A stretch of 64,000 nt of DNA, taken from positions 3,774,501 through 3,838,500 of the forward strand of contig JBBCGG010000001.1 in the NCBI GenBank assembly GCA_037200525.1, read 5' to 3'. Positions 8,171 to 18,750 of this stretch are shown here, piece by piece; position 1 is the first letter of the stretch; the number at the start of each line of letters is the position of its first letter. Source of the DNA: Methylocella sp. (lineage in GTDB: Bacteria; Pseudomonadota; Alphaproteobacteria; Rhizobiales; Beijerinckiaceae). The notes below the pieces were generated by a model. It was not told where the DNA came from. It saw only the letters and a program-made list of their open reading frames with translations, and did no database searches. A program made the position numbers and the translations under genes.

Positions 8171-10264
8171 ATGCGCCCTGCCCTGCTTAATCCGTTGTTC
8201 GCTTCGGCTGCAAGCCTTCCTGGCGTTGGGCCCAAAACCGGCAAGCTGCTCGATCGGCTGCTCGGCGGGGCGGCGCCTGAGGCTCGGGTCGTCGATCTGC
8301 TGTTTCATCTGCCTGTCGCGACGATCGATCGGCGCAATAGGCCCAAAATTGTCGACGCCCCGCTGGGCGCGGTGGTGACGCTTGAGGCCGTTGTCGTGGA
8401 ACACAGGGCGCCGGCGCGCGGCAAAGGCCCCTATCGAGTGCTGGTGGAGGATGAAACCGGCGATGTTCTTCTCGTCTTCTTCCTGGCCAACCACGCTTGG
8501 ATCCAGAAAAGTCTTCCGCTCGGCGGCAGACGCTGGATTTCGGGCAAGCTCGAACTTTGGGAAGGCCATCGCCAGATGGTTCACCCTGCTCATGTCCTCG
8601 ACGCCGAGGGCTTCGCCAAAATGTCGCCGGTCGAGCCTGTCTACGCCCTGACGGAGGGTCTTTTTCCCAAAATCCTGATGAAAGCGGTGGATGCGGCGCT
8701 GAACCGGCTTCCGGCCCTGCCGGAATGGCATGAGGTGGCCGCTCTCGCGAGGACGGAATTTCCGTCGTTCAACGAGGCTTTGCGCGCGGCGCATCAGCCC
8801 CCGACGCCGGAGGCGATCTTGCCCGAAGCGCCGGCGCGGAGGCGGCTCGCCTTTGATGAATTCCTCGCCGGCCAGCTCGCATTGTGCCTAATGCGGGCGG
8901 AGCTGCGGCGCTCGCCGGGGCGGGCCAGCATTGGCGATGGCCGCATCTTCGCCAAGATCATCGAAGCCTTGCCGTTTAAGCTCACGCCCGCGCAGCAAAG
9001 CGTTTTGACGGAAATCCACGCCGATCTCGCCAGCGACAATCGGATGCTGCGTTTGCTGCAAGGCGATGTCGGTTCGGGCAAGACTCTGGTGGCCCTGCTT
9101 GCCATGGCGACTTGCGTCGAGGCTGGACGGCAGGCGGCGCTGATGGCGCCGACGGAAATTCTCGCTCGCCAGCATTTTCAGGCGCTGAGCGGATGGGCCG
9201 AAGCCGGCCTCAAACTCGCGCTGCTCACCGGGCGCGACAAAGGCGCCGAACGGACCAGAACCCTCGACGCCCTCGCCTCGGGCGCGATCGACATCATCAT
9301 CGGCACCCATGCGCTCTTTCAGGAGAGCGTCGGCTTTCACGACCTCGGCCTCGCCGTGGTGGATGAGCAGCACCGTTTTGGCGTGCATCAACGCCTCGCC
9401 CTGGGCGACAAGGGAGAGCGGACCGACATTCTCGTGATGACCGCAACGCCGATCCCGCGCAGTCTGGTGCTAACCTATTTCGGCGACATGGACATTTCGA
9501 CGATCCGGGAGAAGCCCGCGGGGCGCAAGCCGATCGAGACAAGGGCGCTGCCGCTCGAGCGGATCGACGAACTGGTCACGAGATTACGCAGCGCGATCGA
9601 CGCCGGGGCGCGGGCTTTCTGGGTCTGTCCGCTGGTCGAGGAAAGCGAGCTTCTTGACGTCGCCGCCGCGCAGGAGCGCTTCACGCATTTGCAGGCTATC
9701 TTCGGCGATAAAGTCGGCCTCGTCCACGGCAAGATGAAGAGCCACGACAAGGACGCCGCCATGGCTGCTTTCGCAGCTGGCGCGACGCAAATTCTGGTCG
9801 CGACCACGGTGATCGAAGTCGGCGTCGACGTGCCAGAGGCGAGCATCATGGTCATCGAACATGCCGAGCGCTTCGGCCTCGCCCAATTGCATCAGCTGCG
9901 TGGCCGCGTCGGACGCGGGGCAGCTAACTCCTCCTGCCTCCTGCTTTACAAAGGTCCGCTCAGCGAGACCGCCAAGGGCCGCATCGCGATCATGCGCGAG
10001 ACGGAGGACGGGTTTCGCATCGCCGAAGAAGATCTGCGCCTGCGTGGCGAAGGCGAAGTGCTCGGCTCCAAACAATCCGGGCTCCCCGGATTTCGCCTTG
10101 CGGACATCGCGGCGCACGGCGATTTGCTGATTCTGGCGCGCAAAGAAGCGCAAAAGGTCGTCGCAGAAAATCCGCGCCTTGAAGGGGAGCGTGGTCAGGC
10201 GTTGCGGCTCTTGCTGACGATTTTCGAGCGCGGCGAGGCAATCCGGCTTCTGGGGGCGGGCTGA
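8171..10264 (+). CDS. recG: ATP-dependent DNA helicase RecG
   Basis: 697-residue branch-migration helicase that remodels stalled forks and Holliday junctions. The N-terminal wedge/OB region begins with the helix-hairpin-helix-like [12 protein letters not shown]. Walker A GDVGSGKT, the [11 protein letters not shown] box, TATPIPRSL and the C-terminal QLRGRVGRG motif appear in the expected order and the length is typical. The coding sequence ends exactly where the convergent MFS gene ends (10264/10265). Its first ~140 bases exist a second time at 6059-6167. Divergent from sdhE-mfd in related genomes; here the two are pulled apart by cargo. Confidence 0.96.
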   Translation: MRPALLNPLFASAASLPGVGPKTGKLLDRLLGGAAPEARVVDLLFHLPVATIDRRNRPKIVDAPLGAVVTLEAVVVEHRAPARGKGPYRVLVEDETGDVLLVFFLANHAWIQKSLPLGGRRWISGKLELWEGHRQMVHPAHVLDAEGFAKMSPVEPVYALTEGLFPKILMKAVDAALNRLPALPEWHEVAALARTEFPSFNEALRAAHQPPTPEAILPEAPARRRLAFDEFLAGQLALCLMRAELRRSPGRASIGDGRIFAKIIEALPFKLTPAQQSVLTEIHADLASDNRMLRLLQGDVGSGKTLVALLAMATCVEAGRQAALMAPTEILARQHFQALSGWAEAGLKLALLTGRDKGAERTRTLDALASGAIDIIIGTHALFQESVGFHDLGLAVVDEQHRFGVHQRLALGDKGERTDILVMTATPIPRSLVLTYFGDMDISTIREKPAGRKPIETRALPLERIDELVTRLRSAIDAGARAFWVCPLVEESELLDVAAAQERFTHLQAIFGDKVGLVHGKMKSHDKDAAMAAFAAGATQILVATTVIEVGVDVPEASIMVIEHAERFGLAQLHQLRGRVGRGAANSSCLLLYKGPLSETAKGRIAIMRETEDGFRIAEEDLRLRGEGEVLGSKQSGLPGFRLADIAAHGDLLILARKEAQKVVAENPRLEGERGQALRLLLTIFERGEAIRLLGAG

Positions 10265-11500
10265 CTAGGCTCTCCTGCCTGTCCGTAAATACAGCGTAAA
10301 CAGAGCGCACGCGGCAAAAAGCGCCAGTGCGGCGAGAATGGCCGCTGTCGCGCCATAACCGAACGCGTCGATGAGAAGAGCCTGCGGATAGGGCATCAAA
10401 AAAATCCCGATGTTGAAGGCCGTATTGAGCAGCGCTTGCGGGCCGGCGCGCTCGCTTGGCTCAACGCCCTCGCTCATCCACGCGGACAAAACCGGGTAGA
10501 CGACGCTATAGCCCATGCCAAACAGCACGCCGGAGATGACGATCAGCCAGGATTGCCCGGCGAGCGCCAGAAGCGCGAAGCCCGCGCCTTGCGCCAAAAA
10601 TCCGCCGGCGACGAGAATTTGCCGATCGATGGCCTCGAAGGCGCCCATCGCCAGGAAGCGGCTGGCGAATAGGGTGGTTGTCGAGGCCAGGAAAAAAGCG
10701 CCGATAGGAAGCGCCTTGGCCTGCAACAAAGCGGCGAGAAAGGCGGCGGTGAAGCCAAACATCGTTCCGTTAACGAAAACAGCCGCGAAGGCGAAAATCT
10801 GGCTGCGTTTCAATGAGCTCGATAAGTCGAGACCGCGCGCGCGCGGACGCGGGATGGGCCGAACTCCAAACGTCAGCGCAAGGCCGATGCAAGCCGGAAT
10901 AGCGCCCTCAAGGAACATCGTTTGCGCTCCGAAAGCATTGAGAACATAGGCCCCGAAAGGCGGCGCAAACGCCTGCCCCACCGCGAACATGCTGGAAAAC
11001 AACCCGATGAGATAGATAAACCGCCGCATATTGAGCCGGCTCTGCGCGTAGGTCACAAACGAGCTAAGCAGCAGGCCCTGCCCCACGCCCTGAACCAGCC
11101 GCGAGATGAGCGCCGGCCAAAATTCTGCGGCGGTATAGCGCAAGCTGAAAAAACCGACGATCATCAGCGCGACGGCGATGCGGCAAGTACCGAGAACGCC
11201 GATGCGAGCCGCGACGGCGCCTGACAAAAATGTGAACAGAATCACCGGAAACGCATAGAGCGAAAGCAAAAGCCCGGTCGCATGAAGATCGAAGTTTTCG
11301 CGCGCGAAAACGACGGCGAGCAGCGCGGCATGCGAATACATGAAAGAAACAAGAAAAGCGGCGAGCGCCATCTGAAAATATTCGCGGCGCCCCCGCGCAT
11401 CGATGAAGCCGGCCTCAATCGCCGCTGTGTCGGCGGCGTCGGCGCTTTGCGGCGCGTTTCTCTCGCCGCGCAAGAATCGCTTGGGAAAAAAGGAAACCAT
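10265..11500 (-). CDS. MFS transporter
   Basis: 411-residue inner-membrane protein with about twelve hydrophobic segments, read as a major facilitator superfamily exporter or symporter. The first half has the loop GAVAARIG after the second helix, in the motif-A position, and the second half a glycine-rich VLFGMGYSVVYPVLSAWMSEG segment typical of drug-exporter-like MFS proteins. The ATG at 11500 overlaps the stop of the upstream methyltransferase (TGATG), so the two are translationally coupled. The substrate is not predictable. Confidence 0.85.
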   Translation of the reverse strand: MVSFFPKRFLRGERNAPQSADAADTAAIEAGFIDARGRREYFQMALAAFLVSFMYSHAALLAVVFARENFDLHATGLLLSLYAFPVILFTFLSGAVAARIGVLGTCRIAVALMIVGFFSLRYTAAEFWPALISRLVQGVGQGLLLSSFVTYAQSRLNMRRFIYLIGLFSSMFAVGQAFAPPFGAYVLNAFGAQTMFLEGAIPACIGLALTFGVRPIPRPRARGLDLSSSLKRSQIFAFAAVFVNGTMFGFTAAFLAALLQAKALPIGAFFLASTTTLFASRFLAMGAFEAIDRQILVAGGFLAQGAGFALLALAGQSWLIVISGVLFGMGYSVVYPVLSAWMSEGVEPSERAGPQALLNTAFNIGIFLMPYPQALLIDAFGYGATAAILAALALFAACALFTLYLRTGRRA

Positions 11501-12234
11501 CAAACATCATTAACGCGGCCGAGCAGCGCTCGCCAATGACGGCGCCCGACTTGCGGAGTCGCCGCTATATCCTCGATGGCGAGCGCGCGTAGACCCTGCC
11601 GCTCGGCCTCCGCGAAAATCGAGGGCGGCAGCGGCCAGGGCGGACCTTCCATGTCGGCGCCCTCGTCCCTCGCGCGGGCAATGAGGAGAAGCTTTCCGCC
11701 CGGCGCCAGCATTGAGGCGAGCGCTGCGAGCGCCTGCGGCAATAGCGCCGTGGATAGAGCCTGCAATGTATAGCACTCATGCACCAGATCGAAACTTTGT
11801 CGCCATCCCTCCGGCAGGGCGAAAAGATCAGCCGCTCGGTAGTCGACCTCCGTGCTCGGGAATCGGCGCTTCGCCCAACGGATCGCCTCATCGACCAGAT
11901 CGAACGCAGTGACTTTTGCCCCTGCTGCGGAAAAGCATTCGGCGTTGTCGCCGAGGCCACAACCGACGTCGAGCGCGCGCAGGCCGCAAATTCCCCGCGC
12001 CTGCAGCGAAATCCATGCTTTGGTCAAAGGATGCGGCGCAAGATTTGCCCAAGGCACGCGCGCGGGATCTTCGTCCGCCAGCGCATAGACCGCCTCGAAC
12101 CAGGCGCGGCGCACAGGATCGGCGGGGTTGGCGTCGCCGCCTTTGGCCGGATCAATCGCGTCCAACGCCTGGCGCGCATCAGCGCGGCGCGCCGCGAAAG
12201 CGGGCGAGGCTGGGTCGGCGGCAGATTGGGTCAA
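11500..12234 (-). CDS. Class I SAM-dependent methyltransferase
   Basis: 244 residues. SAM-binding motif I is DVGCGLGDNA near residue 90, followed by the acidic KVTAFDLVDEAI strand and YRAADLFALP, the order of a Rossmann-fold methyltransferase. The start is a TTG at 12234, chosen because AAAGGAG stands five bases upstream. It overlaps the MFS transporter downstream, suggesting methylation and export or import of one small molecule. The substrate is unknown. Confidence 0.82.
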   Translation of the reverse strand: MTQSAADPASPAFAARRADARQALDAIDPAKGGDANPADPVRRAWFEAVYALADEDPARVPWANLAPHPLTKAWISLQARGICGLRALDVGCGLGDNAECFSAAGAKVTAFDLVDEAIRWAKRRFPSTEVDYRAADLFALPEGWRQSFDLVHECYTLQALSTALLPQALAALASMLAPGGKLLLIARARDEGADMEGPPWPLPPSIFAEAERQGLRALAIEDIAATPQVGRRHWRALLGRVNDV

Positions 12235-12280
12235 CTCGGCTCCTTTTTACGGTCCGCGCGGCGGCAAAACCCGCCTTCGC

Positions 12281-12745
12281 TCAAACCTTCCGCTCCCAGC
12301 GCCCGGCATCGCTCTGCTGCCAATAGGTCAGGGCGAAGCCAAGATCCTTAAGCTCCTTCCATTGCGCCCGGGCCAACGCAAGTTCCTCGTCATCATTGCC
12401 GTCGAACACTGTGATCGCGCGGACATAGGAGCCGTCCGGCCGCGCCAAAACCTCGGCCATCGGCGCGCCTTCGACGAAAAACCGCACCGCGGCGCCATTG
12501 GGATTCTCGCCGCCGGTCGAAAGATAAACCGGTTGAAGCTCCCCATCGCCGTCGCGGGCGCGGCCATGCGCGAGAAAACTGGCCTCGGAATAGGTCCAAA
12601 GCCAATTATCCAGCGCATCGAGCCTTTCCTCGCTCATCGCCTGAACCGCGACGCGCCAGCCTTTTTCGAGCGATTTCTCGATGAGGCCCGGCAGCACGTT
12701 TTCAAGACTCTGGCGCTGCAAATGGTAGAACCAGATTTCGGTCAT
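12281..12745 (-). CDS. holC: DNA polymerase III subunit chi
   Basis: 154 residues beginning MTEIWFYHLQ, the characteristic HolC opening, with the conserved LWTYSEASFLAHG stretch in the middle and a basic C-terminus. Chi links the clamp loader to single-stranded-DNA-binding protein. It lies 26 bases after pepA on the same strand, the usual pepA-holC pair of Rhizobiales and many other proteobacteria. Confidence 0.92.
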   Translation of the reverse strand: MTEIWFYHLQRQSLENVLPGLIEKSLEKGWRVAVQAMSEERLDALDNWLWTYSEASFLAHGRARDGDGELQPVYLSTGGENPNGAAVRFFVEGAPMAEVLARPDGSYVRAITVFDGNDDEELALARAQWKELKDLGFALTYWQQSDAGRWERKV

Positions 12746-12771
12746 GCGTTTTCAGCCGGGCGCAAAGAGGT

Positions 12772-14400
12772 TTACCCCTCGTAATGATCGGCGACCAGCC
12801 TGTCGAGCAAGCGGACGCCAAAGCCAGACGCCCAACTCTGGTTAACTTCCGTCGCCGGCGAACTCATGCCGGTTCCCGCGATATCGAGATGCGCCCAAGG
12901 CGCGCCGTTGACGAATCGCTGCAGGAATTGCGCGGCTGTGATTGAGCCCGCGTGCCGGCCGCCGGTATTTTTCATGTCGGCGAACTTCGAATCGATCATT
13001 TTGTCATAGGCGGCGCCAAGCGGCAGAAGCCACAATTTTTCGCCGGTCGCCTTGCCGGCGGCGAGCAGCCGATCGCCCAATTCATCGTCATTGGTGAACA
13101 GCCCGGCGTGCTCCTGGCCGAGAGCGACGAGAACCGCGCCGGTGAGGGTCGCAAGATCGACCATGAACTTCGGCTTGAAGCGATCCTGAACATACCAAAG
13201 CACGTCACCCAGCACGAGACGACCTTCGGCATCGGTATTGATGACTTCGATTGTCTGGCCGGACATGGATTTCACGATGTCGCCGGGGCGCTGGGCATTC
13301 GGACCCGGCATGTTTTCGACAAGACCGATGGCGCCGACGACATCGACCTTTGCCTTCCGCGCCGCGAGCGCCTGAATGAGGCCGACGACGCAGGCGGCTC
13401 CGGCCATATCGCCTTTCATATCCTCCATGCCCGCGGCGGGCTTGATCGATATGCCGCCGGTGTCGAAACATACGCCTTTGCCGACGAAGGCGATGGGCTG
13501 TGTTTTGCCCTTGGCGCCGGCGGCTTTCGCTCCGCGCCAGCGCATAACGACGACGCGGCTCTCGCGCACCGAGCCCTGCCCGACCCCAAGGAGGGCGCCC
13601 ATGCCCAACGCTCGCAGCGCCGGCTCATCGAGAATCTCCACCTCGACGCCGAGCTTTTCCAGCGCCTTGGCGCGATTGGCGAATTCCACCGGATAAAGGA
13701 TATTGGCCGGCTCGTTGACGAGCGAACGCGCGGTCAAGACGCCTTCGGCCACGGCCTCGCGCAGCTTGGCTTCGCGGCGGGCGGCGACAGGATCCGCGAC
13801 GGCGATGAAAATCTCGCTGAGGCCATCCTCCTCAGATTCGTCCTTTTTCTTTGTTTTGTAGAGATCGAAGCGATAATCGCGCAATTGCATTCCAAGCGCG
13901 AATTCTGCGACGGCCTCAGCCGCATCTGCCGGCGGGCGCGGCAAATCGAAGGCAATGGTCGCGCTGGAGCCGCGGCCGAGCTTGCCGATAATGAAACCGC
14001 CGAGATTAGCGTAGTCGGCGGCCGGGGGCGTCTCCGGCTTGATTACGGCGGATTTGTTCGCGCCAGATTTAACAACGTCTGATTCGGCTTTGTCTTGCTC
14101 GTCGGCCGCGCCAATGAGAAGCAGCCGGTCGGCGGCGAATCCCGCCGGGGCGATCAGATCGAGCGCGCTTCCGGCTTTGCCCTTGAACTTGGCGGCGGCG
14201 GCGGCCTTTTTGATCAAAGCCTCGCCATTCGCGCCGATGAGGCGGCGCGTCGCAGCTCCAAAATTCAACTCCGGCCCAACGAAAATAACCAAAGTCTGCG
14301 CGCTTTTGGCTTTGCCGCCTCGTTTGGCCGCCGTTGGCAGCGGCGTTTGAGCATCCAGCGGTTCAAGCGCGACAAATTCAATTTTTATGGACTGCAACAT
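12772..14400 (-). CDS. pepA: Leucyl aminopeptidase (M17)
   Basis: 542-residue cytosolic metallo-aminopeptidase. The family signature [14 protein letters not shown] is present, with upstream metal ligands in the [15 protein letters not shown] block. A frame opens at 14418, but ATG 14400 has GAGG at the right distance and gives the canonical MLQSIKIEF start. A lysine/alanine-rich insertion with a [11 protein letters not shown] stretch lies before the catalytic domain and makes the protein somewhat longer than average. Divergent from lptG across 497 bases. Confidence 0.95.
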   Translation of the reverse strand: MLQSIKIEFVALEPLDAQTPLPTAAKRGGKAKSAQTLVIFVGPELNFGAATRRLIGANGEALIKKAAAAAKFKGKAGSALDLIAPAGFAADRLLLIGAADEQDKAESDVVKSGANKSAVIKPETPPAADYANLGGFIIGKLGRGSSATIAFDLPRPPADAAEAVAEFALGMQLRDYRFDLYKTKKKDESEEDGLSEIFIAVADPVAARREAKLREAVAEGVLTARSLVNEPANILYPVEFANRAKALEKLGVEVEILDEPALRALGMGALLGVGQGSVRESRVVVMRWRGAKAAGAKGKTQPIAFVGKGVCFDTGGISIKPAAGMEDMKGDMAGAACVVGLIQALAARKAKVDVVGAIGLVENMPGPNAQRPGDIVKSMSGQTIEVINTDAEGRLVLGDVLWYVQDRFKPKFMVDLATLTGAVLVALGQEHAGLFTNDDELGDRLLAAGKATGEKLWLLPLGAAYDKMIDSKFADMKNTGGRHAGSITAAQFLQRFVNGAPWAHLDIAGTGMSSPATEVNQSWASGFGVRLLDRLVADHYEG

Positions 14401-14897
14401 TTCATCCTCGAGAAACATTTTCTGCTGCGCTCACGATGTCGTGAACTGCGATCGCGCAACCTTTTTTCGCCTTGTCGCACATTTCCACTGAGAAAACGGA
14501 CATTCCCGGCATATGTACGCCCGCAGGAGTTCGGGCAAGGTGCAATAGGCTCCGCTCTGGCTTCGCGCGAAGACCGGACAATGCCGAAAAATAGCCGCGA
14601 CTTTGGAGTTTAGTCACGCTCGCGCCAAAGCAAAAGAGCAAAAGCTCGACCGCAGCCCTCGGCGGCTGTGGTGCGAAGGCCACGCGGCGTCCAATTTCGC
14701 CGCGCATAACCAAATTGAGAGCGCGGCGGCTGGCGGACGCCGCGTCAGAGTTGTACCAAAGTTGAACGTGGGGCGATCGGGTTTGAGTTTAAGATGCCAA
14801 GCATGACGCTTCACGCAATGCGATGGATGAGCGCCGCAGCGGTTGGCGCACCGTTGGCCGCGTTCCGAACAATGCGCGCTGAAGGAAACTCGGCGCG
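14401..14897. other. Divergent intergenic region pepA/lptG, no gene recognised
   Basis: 497 bases with only short, unrecognisable frames. In related genomes lptF usually stands between pepA and lptG; no LptF-like membrane segments are seen here in any frame. It must carry promoters for pepA and for the lptG operon, but no motif convincing enough to place was found. Confidence 0.6.
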
Positions 14898-15983
14898 ATG
14901 ATCGGCCTGACCCTCGGCCGCTATTTTTCCGCCCGCTTCCTGACCCTCATCATGGCGGTGTTCATAACGATTTCCGGCATGATCTTCGTCGTCGACTTCG
15001 TCGAAATGCTGCGCCGCACAAGCGATATAGAAGGAGCGTCAACGCAGCGCGTCGCTATGCTCGCTCTTCTGCGCGCTCCTTCGGCCTCGGAACAGCTGAT
15101 GCCTTTTTGCGTCCTCTGCGGCGCTATGGCGGCTTTCCTCGACCTGACGCGCAAGCTTGAACTGCTTGTCGCGAGGGCCGTCGGCGTCTCGGTCTGGGGA
15201 TTTCTCGTTCCGCCAGTGTTGATCGCGGCTTTGATCGGCGTTTTGTCGGTCGCCTTGTTCAACCCGTTGTCGGCTGTGATGAAGCGCCACGCCGACGGAA
15301 TCGAATTGCAGCTGTTTGGCCGCACGAGCAAGGATGCGCCCCCAGCGGATATTTGGATCAGGCAAAAAAGTGTGGATGGCGAGACCATCATCAAGGCCAA
15401 GTCCATGTCGAACGACGGCGCCCGCCTGATGGGGGCGACCGCTTATGTCTATGATCGAGAGGGCAAGTTTGAATCGGAAGTCGACGCGCCGAGCGCAGAG
15501 CTGCTGCCGGGAGTTTGGCGTCTCGATCACGCCCGCATTCTGACGCCGGGAGAAGAAAGTCTCGAAGTCGGGACCTACCTCCTCGCCACCAATTTGTCGC
15601 CCGAACAGGTCGCCGAAGGCGTCGTTGCGCCTGATTCCGTGCCATTTTGGGAATTGCCTACGATCCGCATGGAAACCGAGACAGCAGGACTCGACTCCAC
15701 GGGTTTCCGGCTGCAATTTCAATCGCTTTTGGCGCGGCCGCTGCTGTTCATCGCGATGGTTTTGATCGCGGCGGCCTTTTCCTTAAGATTTTTCCGATTT
15801 GGTGGAATCGCCAAGATGGTCAGCGGTGGCGTGGGCGCAGGGTTCGTGCTTTATGTGGCGACGAAATTTGTTGGCGACCTCGGGGGAGCTGGATTGCTAA
15901 GCGCGCCAGTGGCCGCGTGGTCGCCGGCCGTCGTCGCGAGCATGCTTGGCGCGCTGGCTTTGTTGCATCAGGAGGATGGTTGA
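14898..15983 (+). CDS. lptG: LPS export ABC transporter permease LptG
   Basis: 361-residue inner-membrane permease of the LptB2FG machine that extracts lipopolysaccharide and drives it across the periplasm. Six hydrophobic segments are seen, three at each end flanking a periplasmic beta-jellyroll region (about 130-260). The opening LGRYFSARFLTLIMAVF...FVVDFVEMLRR is LptG-like and not LptF-like, which decides the symbol. GAAGGAAA precedes the ATG. The stop overlaps the lptD start. No lptF gene precedes it. Confidence 0.9.
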   Translation: MIGLTLGRYFSARFLTLIMAVFITISGMIFVVDFVEMLRRTSDIEGASTQRVAMLALLRAPSASEQLMPFCVLCGAMAAFLDLTRKLELLVARAVGVSVWGFLVPPVLIAALIGVLSVALFNPLSAVMKRHADGIELQLFGRTSKDAPPADIWIRQKSVDGETIIKAKSMSNDGARLMGATAYVYDREGKFESEVDAPSAELLPGVWRLDHARILTPGEESLEVGTYLLATNLSPEQVAEGVVAPDSVPFWELPTIRMETETAGLDSTGFRLQFQSLLARPLLFIAMVLIAAAFSLRFFRFGGIAKMVSGGVGAGFVLYVATKFVGDLGGAGLLSAPVAAWSPAVVASMLGALALLHQEDG

Positions 15984-18697
15984 TGGGGCGGCGTTTTTGC
16001 CCCGGTGATGTGATTGCCTGCCTGATCGCCCTGGGACGCCTCTCTGGCGATCGGGCGGCATTGCGTAACCGCGTCCTCTCGCTCGCGCGCGTCCCGGCGC
16101 AACGGACGCGATTCGCGAAGGCATTTTCGATTTGCCTCGCCGTTTTGCTCGGCGTCGCCCTTTCGGCGCTGGCGGGAGCCGTCCCTTCGCGCGCGCAGAC
16201 GCTCGGCGATAGCCTCGTCAAGAAATCGGACCCCGCCAAACCCGACAAAATGTTCGTCGAGGCGACCGAACTTCGCTATGACCAGGTCAAAAATACGGTT
16301 TCGGCAGTAGGCGACGCCCGGGTGTATTATCAGGGTCGCGTGCTCGAAGCCGATCGCGTGATATATGATCGCAACACCGGCCGCGTCTATGCCGAGGGTC
16401 ATGCCCGGATGACGGAGCCCGACGGCACAATTATGCACGCCGACCGGTTCGACCTTACGGATGATTTCCGCAACGGATTCATCGAGACTTTGCGCACGGA
16501 CACGCCCGAGAAAACCTACGGCACGACGTTCTTCGACAAAGGCAGCTACAAGACCTACTTCAGCGCGCCGCGGGCCGAGCGCGTCGAAGGCGACACCACG
16601 GTTTTCGACAAAGGAACCTACACCGCTTGCGCGGCCTGCCAGGACAATCCCGATAAGCCGCCGCTCTGGCGCGTGCGGGCCAAGCGCATCATCCATAAAA
16701 ACGACGAACAGATGATCTATTACGAGGACGCTTCGTTAGAGTTCCTCGGCATTCCGATCGCCTATGTGCCCTTCTTCTCCGCGCCAGATCCGAGCGTCAA
16801 ACGCAAGTCCGGGATTCTTTCGCCGCACCTCATCATTAGCTCCGACCTTGGCTACGGAGTCGGCATCCCTATCTTTTGGGCGCTCGCGCCCGATTATGAT
16901 TTGACGTTCACGCCAACCTATCTGTCGAAACAGGGATTTCTGGCCAGCGGCGAATGGCGTCAGCGTCTGGACACCGGCCAGTATTATATTCGCGCGAATG
17001 GAATCGCCCAAGAAAATCCGATGGATTTCCCTCAGTCGCCGTTTGGCGCCGGCGATAGGACTTTCCGCGGCTCTTTCGAAAGCAAGGGGCAAATCTACAT
17101 CGCCGATAATTGGAAATTCGGCTGGGAGTTTACCCTCCTCTCGGATAAATTTTTCCTCAACGACTATCATGTTCCAAGTCAGACGCTGTCCTACAATTAT
17201 TTCAGCGAGACGACTTCGACGGTCTATCTGATCGGCCAAGGCGACCGGGGCTATTTTGATTTGCGCGGCTATTATTTCGAGGGCCTCGCGAGCCAGGATT
17301 TCCAGCCTCAGCAACCGCTGGCGCATCCCGTTTGGGACTATAACAAGACCTTCGACGTCGACCCCGCCGCATCCTATGGCATTGGCGGCCAGGTCCAGTT
17401 GGACTTCAATCTGACGAGCCTCTCGGCCACCGCCGCAAGCTTTCAGTCCGTCGGGACTCAGGTGCTCGACAACGCCTTTGGCCTTCACAACGTCTGCACC
17501 AATTATGTTCCGGGCCAGACTGCCGGCACATGCCTACTGCGCGGCGTCGGCGGCGATTACACGCGAGCGACCGTCGAAACCTCCTGGCAACGAAAGTTCA
17601 TCGATCCGATCGGCGAAGCGTGGACGCCCTTGGCCTTCGCCCGCGCCAATGGCGAGTGGCTCGATCTCAATACGACGAATTCGTTTACTTTCGCGTCCAG
17701 CGGCGGCTCATCGACGTTTTCGAATGCGTCGCAAGTGGGTTTCGTCGGCAACAAGGACCAGAGCTTTTATGGCGAGTTCATCCCCGGCATAGGATTGGAC
17801 TACCGCTATCCTTTCTTTACGAAAACAAGCTTCGGCTCGATGACCGTCGAACCGATCGGTCAGATCATCGTGCGTCCAAACAACCAGATCGGGGCGAATT
17901 CGCTGGTCAATCTGGATTCGCAGAGCCTCGTTTTCGACGAATCCACTTTGTTTGAGTGGAACAAATATTCCGGCTACGACCGCTTCGAGACAGGGACGAG
18001 GGCAAATTACGGCGGCCAGTTCACGCTGAACCTGAAGGACGGCGGCTACGCCAACCTCATCGCGGGGCAATCATATCAAGTCGCCGGCACCAATTCCTAT
18101 GCGACGCCTGACGCCGCCAACGTCGGCTTAAGTTCAGGTCTCGACACAAGACGCTCGGACTATGTCACCGGCCTTACCGTCGCCCCAAATGCAATTTTAT
18201 CCTTCACCGCCAAAACTCGCTTGGATGTCGACACGTTCGCGCCAAGGCGCATTGATCTGGTCACCGCCTATAATCTCGGCGCGTGGACAGGAAATATTCA
18301 ATATGCCAATTACCAAGCGCAGCCGGTGATTGGTTATTATGTGCGCCGCGAAGGGCTCTCATTGAACTCGCGATATAGACTCAGCGAGAATTATTTTGCG
18401 CAGGGCAACATTACTTTCGATATGAGCCGCCAATTTTACCCATCCAACTTGATCGGCCCAACCAACCCAGGACCCTTCGCGATCGCGCAGTTGGGAGTGG
18501 GCGTCGGCTATCAGGACGACTGCACGACCTTCTCTGTTAATTATTCGTCGATTTATCAGGACAATGGCAATGGCTCGCTGACTCGCAATCAAACCTGGCT
18601 TATTTCGTTGCAACTGCGAACCCTCGGCGACGCCAGAGTCAGCCAGACCACTTCAACCAATACGGCGCTCGACGGCGTCAACACCAACATTCGTTGA
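15983..18697 (+). CDS. lptD: LPS assembly outer-membrane protein LptD
   Basis: 904-residue outer-membrane beta-barrel that places LPS in the outer leaflet. The open frame runs back to 15647, but ATG 15983 overlaps the lptG stop (TGATG) and has AGGAGGA seven bases upstream. The N-terminus is long and basic before a hydrophobic segment and an SRAQ cleavage region. The periplasmic LptA-like domain follows (ATELRYDQVKNTVSAVGDARVYY), then the barrel with alternating aromatic strands. Cysteines are seen around CAACQDNP and late in the barrel (YQDDC); disulfide pairing is inferred only. Confidence 0.92.
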   Translation: MGRRFCPGDVIACLIALGRLSGDRAALRNRVLSLARVPAQRTRFAKAFSICLAVLLGVALSALAGAVPSRAQTLGDSLVKKSDPAKPDKMFVEATELRYDQVKNTVSAVGDARVYYQGRVLEADRVIYDRNTGRVYAEGHARMTEPDGTIMHADRFDLTDDFRNGFIETLRTDTPEKTYGTTFFDKGSYKTYFSAPRAERVEGDTTVFDKGTYTACAACQDNPDKPPLWRVRAKRIIHKNDEQMIYYEDASLEFLGIPIAYVPFFSAPDPSVKRKSGILSPHLIISSDLGYGVGIPIFWALAPDYDLTFTPTYLSKQGFLASGEWRQRLDTGQYYIRANGIAQENPMDFPQSPFGAGDRTFRGSFESKGQIYIADNWKFGWEFTLLSDKFFLNDYHVPSQTLSYNYFSETTSTVYLIGQGDRGYFDLRGYYFEGLASQDFQPQQPLAHPVWDYNKTFDVDPAASYGIGGQVQLDFNLTSLSATAASFQSVGTQVLDNAFGLHNVCTNYVPGQTAGTCLLRGVGGDYTRATVETSWQRKFIDPIGEAWTPLAFARANGEWLDLNTTNSFTFASSGGSSTFSNASQVGFVGNKDQSFYGEFIPGIGLDYRYPFFTKTSFGSMTVEPIGQIIVRPNNQIGANSLVNLDSQSLVFDESTLFEWNKYSGYDRFETGTRANYGGQFTLNLKDGGYANLIAGQSYQVAGTNSYATPDAANVGLSSGLDTRRSDYVTGLTVAPNAILSFTAKTRLDVDTFAPRRIDLVTAYNLGAWTGNIQYANYQAQPVIGYYVRREGLSLNSRYRLSENYFAQGNITFDMSRQFYPSNLIGPTNPGPFAIAQLGVGVGYQDDCTTFSVNYSSIYQDNGNGSLTRNQTWLISLQLRTLGDARVSQTTSTNTALDGVNTNIR

Positions 18698-18750
18698 TCT
18701 GGCTTGTAATGTTCTTGGAGGGGGCGGCAATTCCAAAGGAGGATAGAGAG

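Noticed and set aside
12952-14082. 376-codon plus-strand frame opposite pepA
   Set aside because: Antisense shadow; pepA carries the NTDAEGR signature and a ribosome-binding site.
15647-15982. Upstream 112-codon extension of lptD
   Set aside because: It lies inside lptG in another frame; ATG 15983 has a strong AGGAGGA and overlaps the lptG stop.
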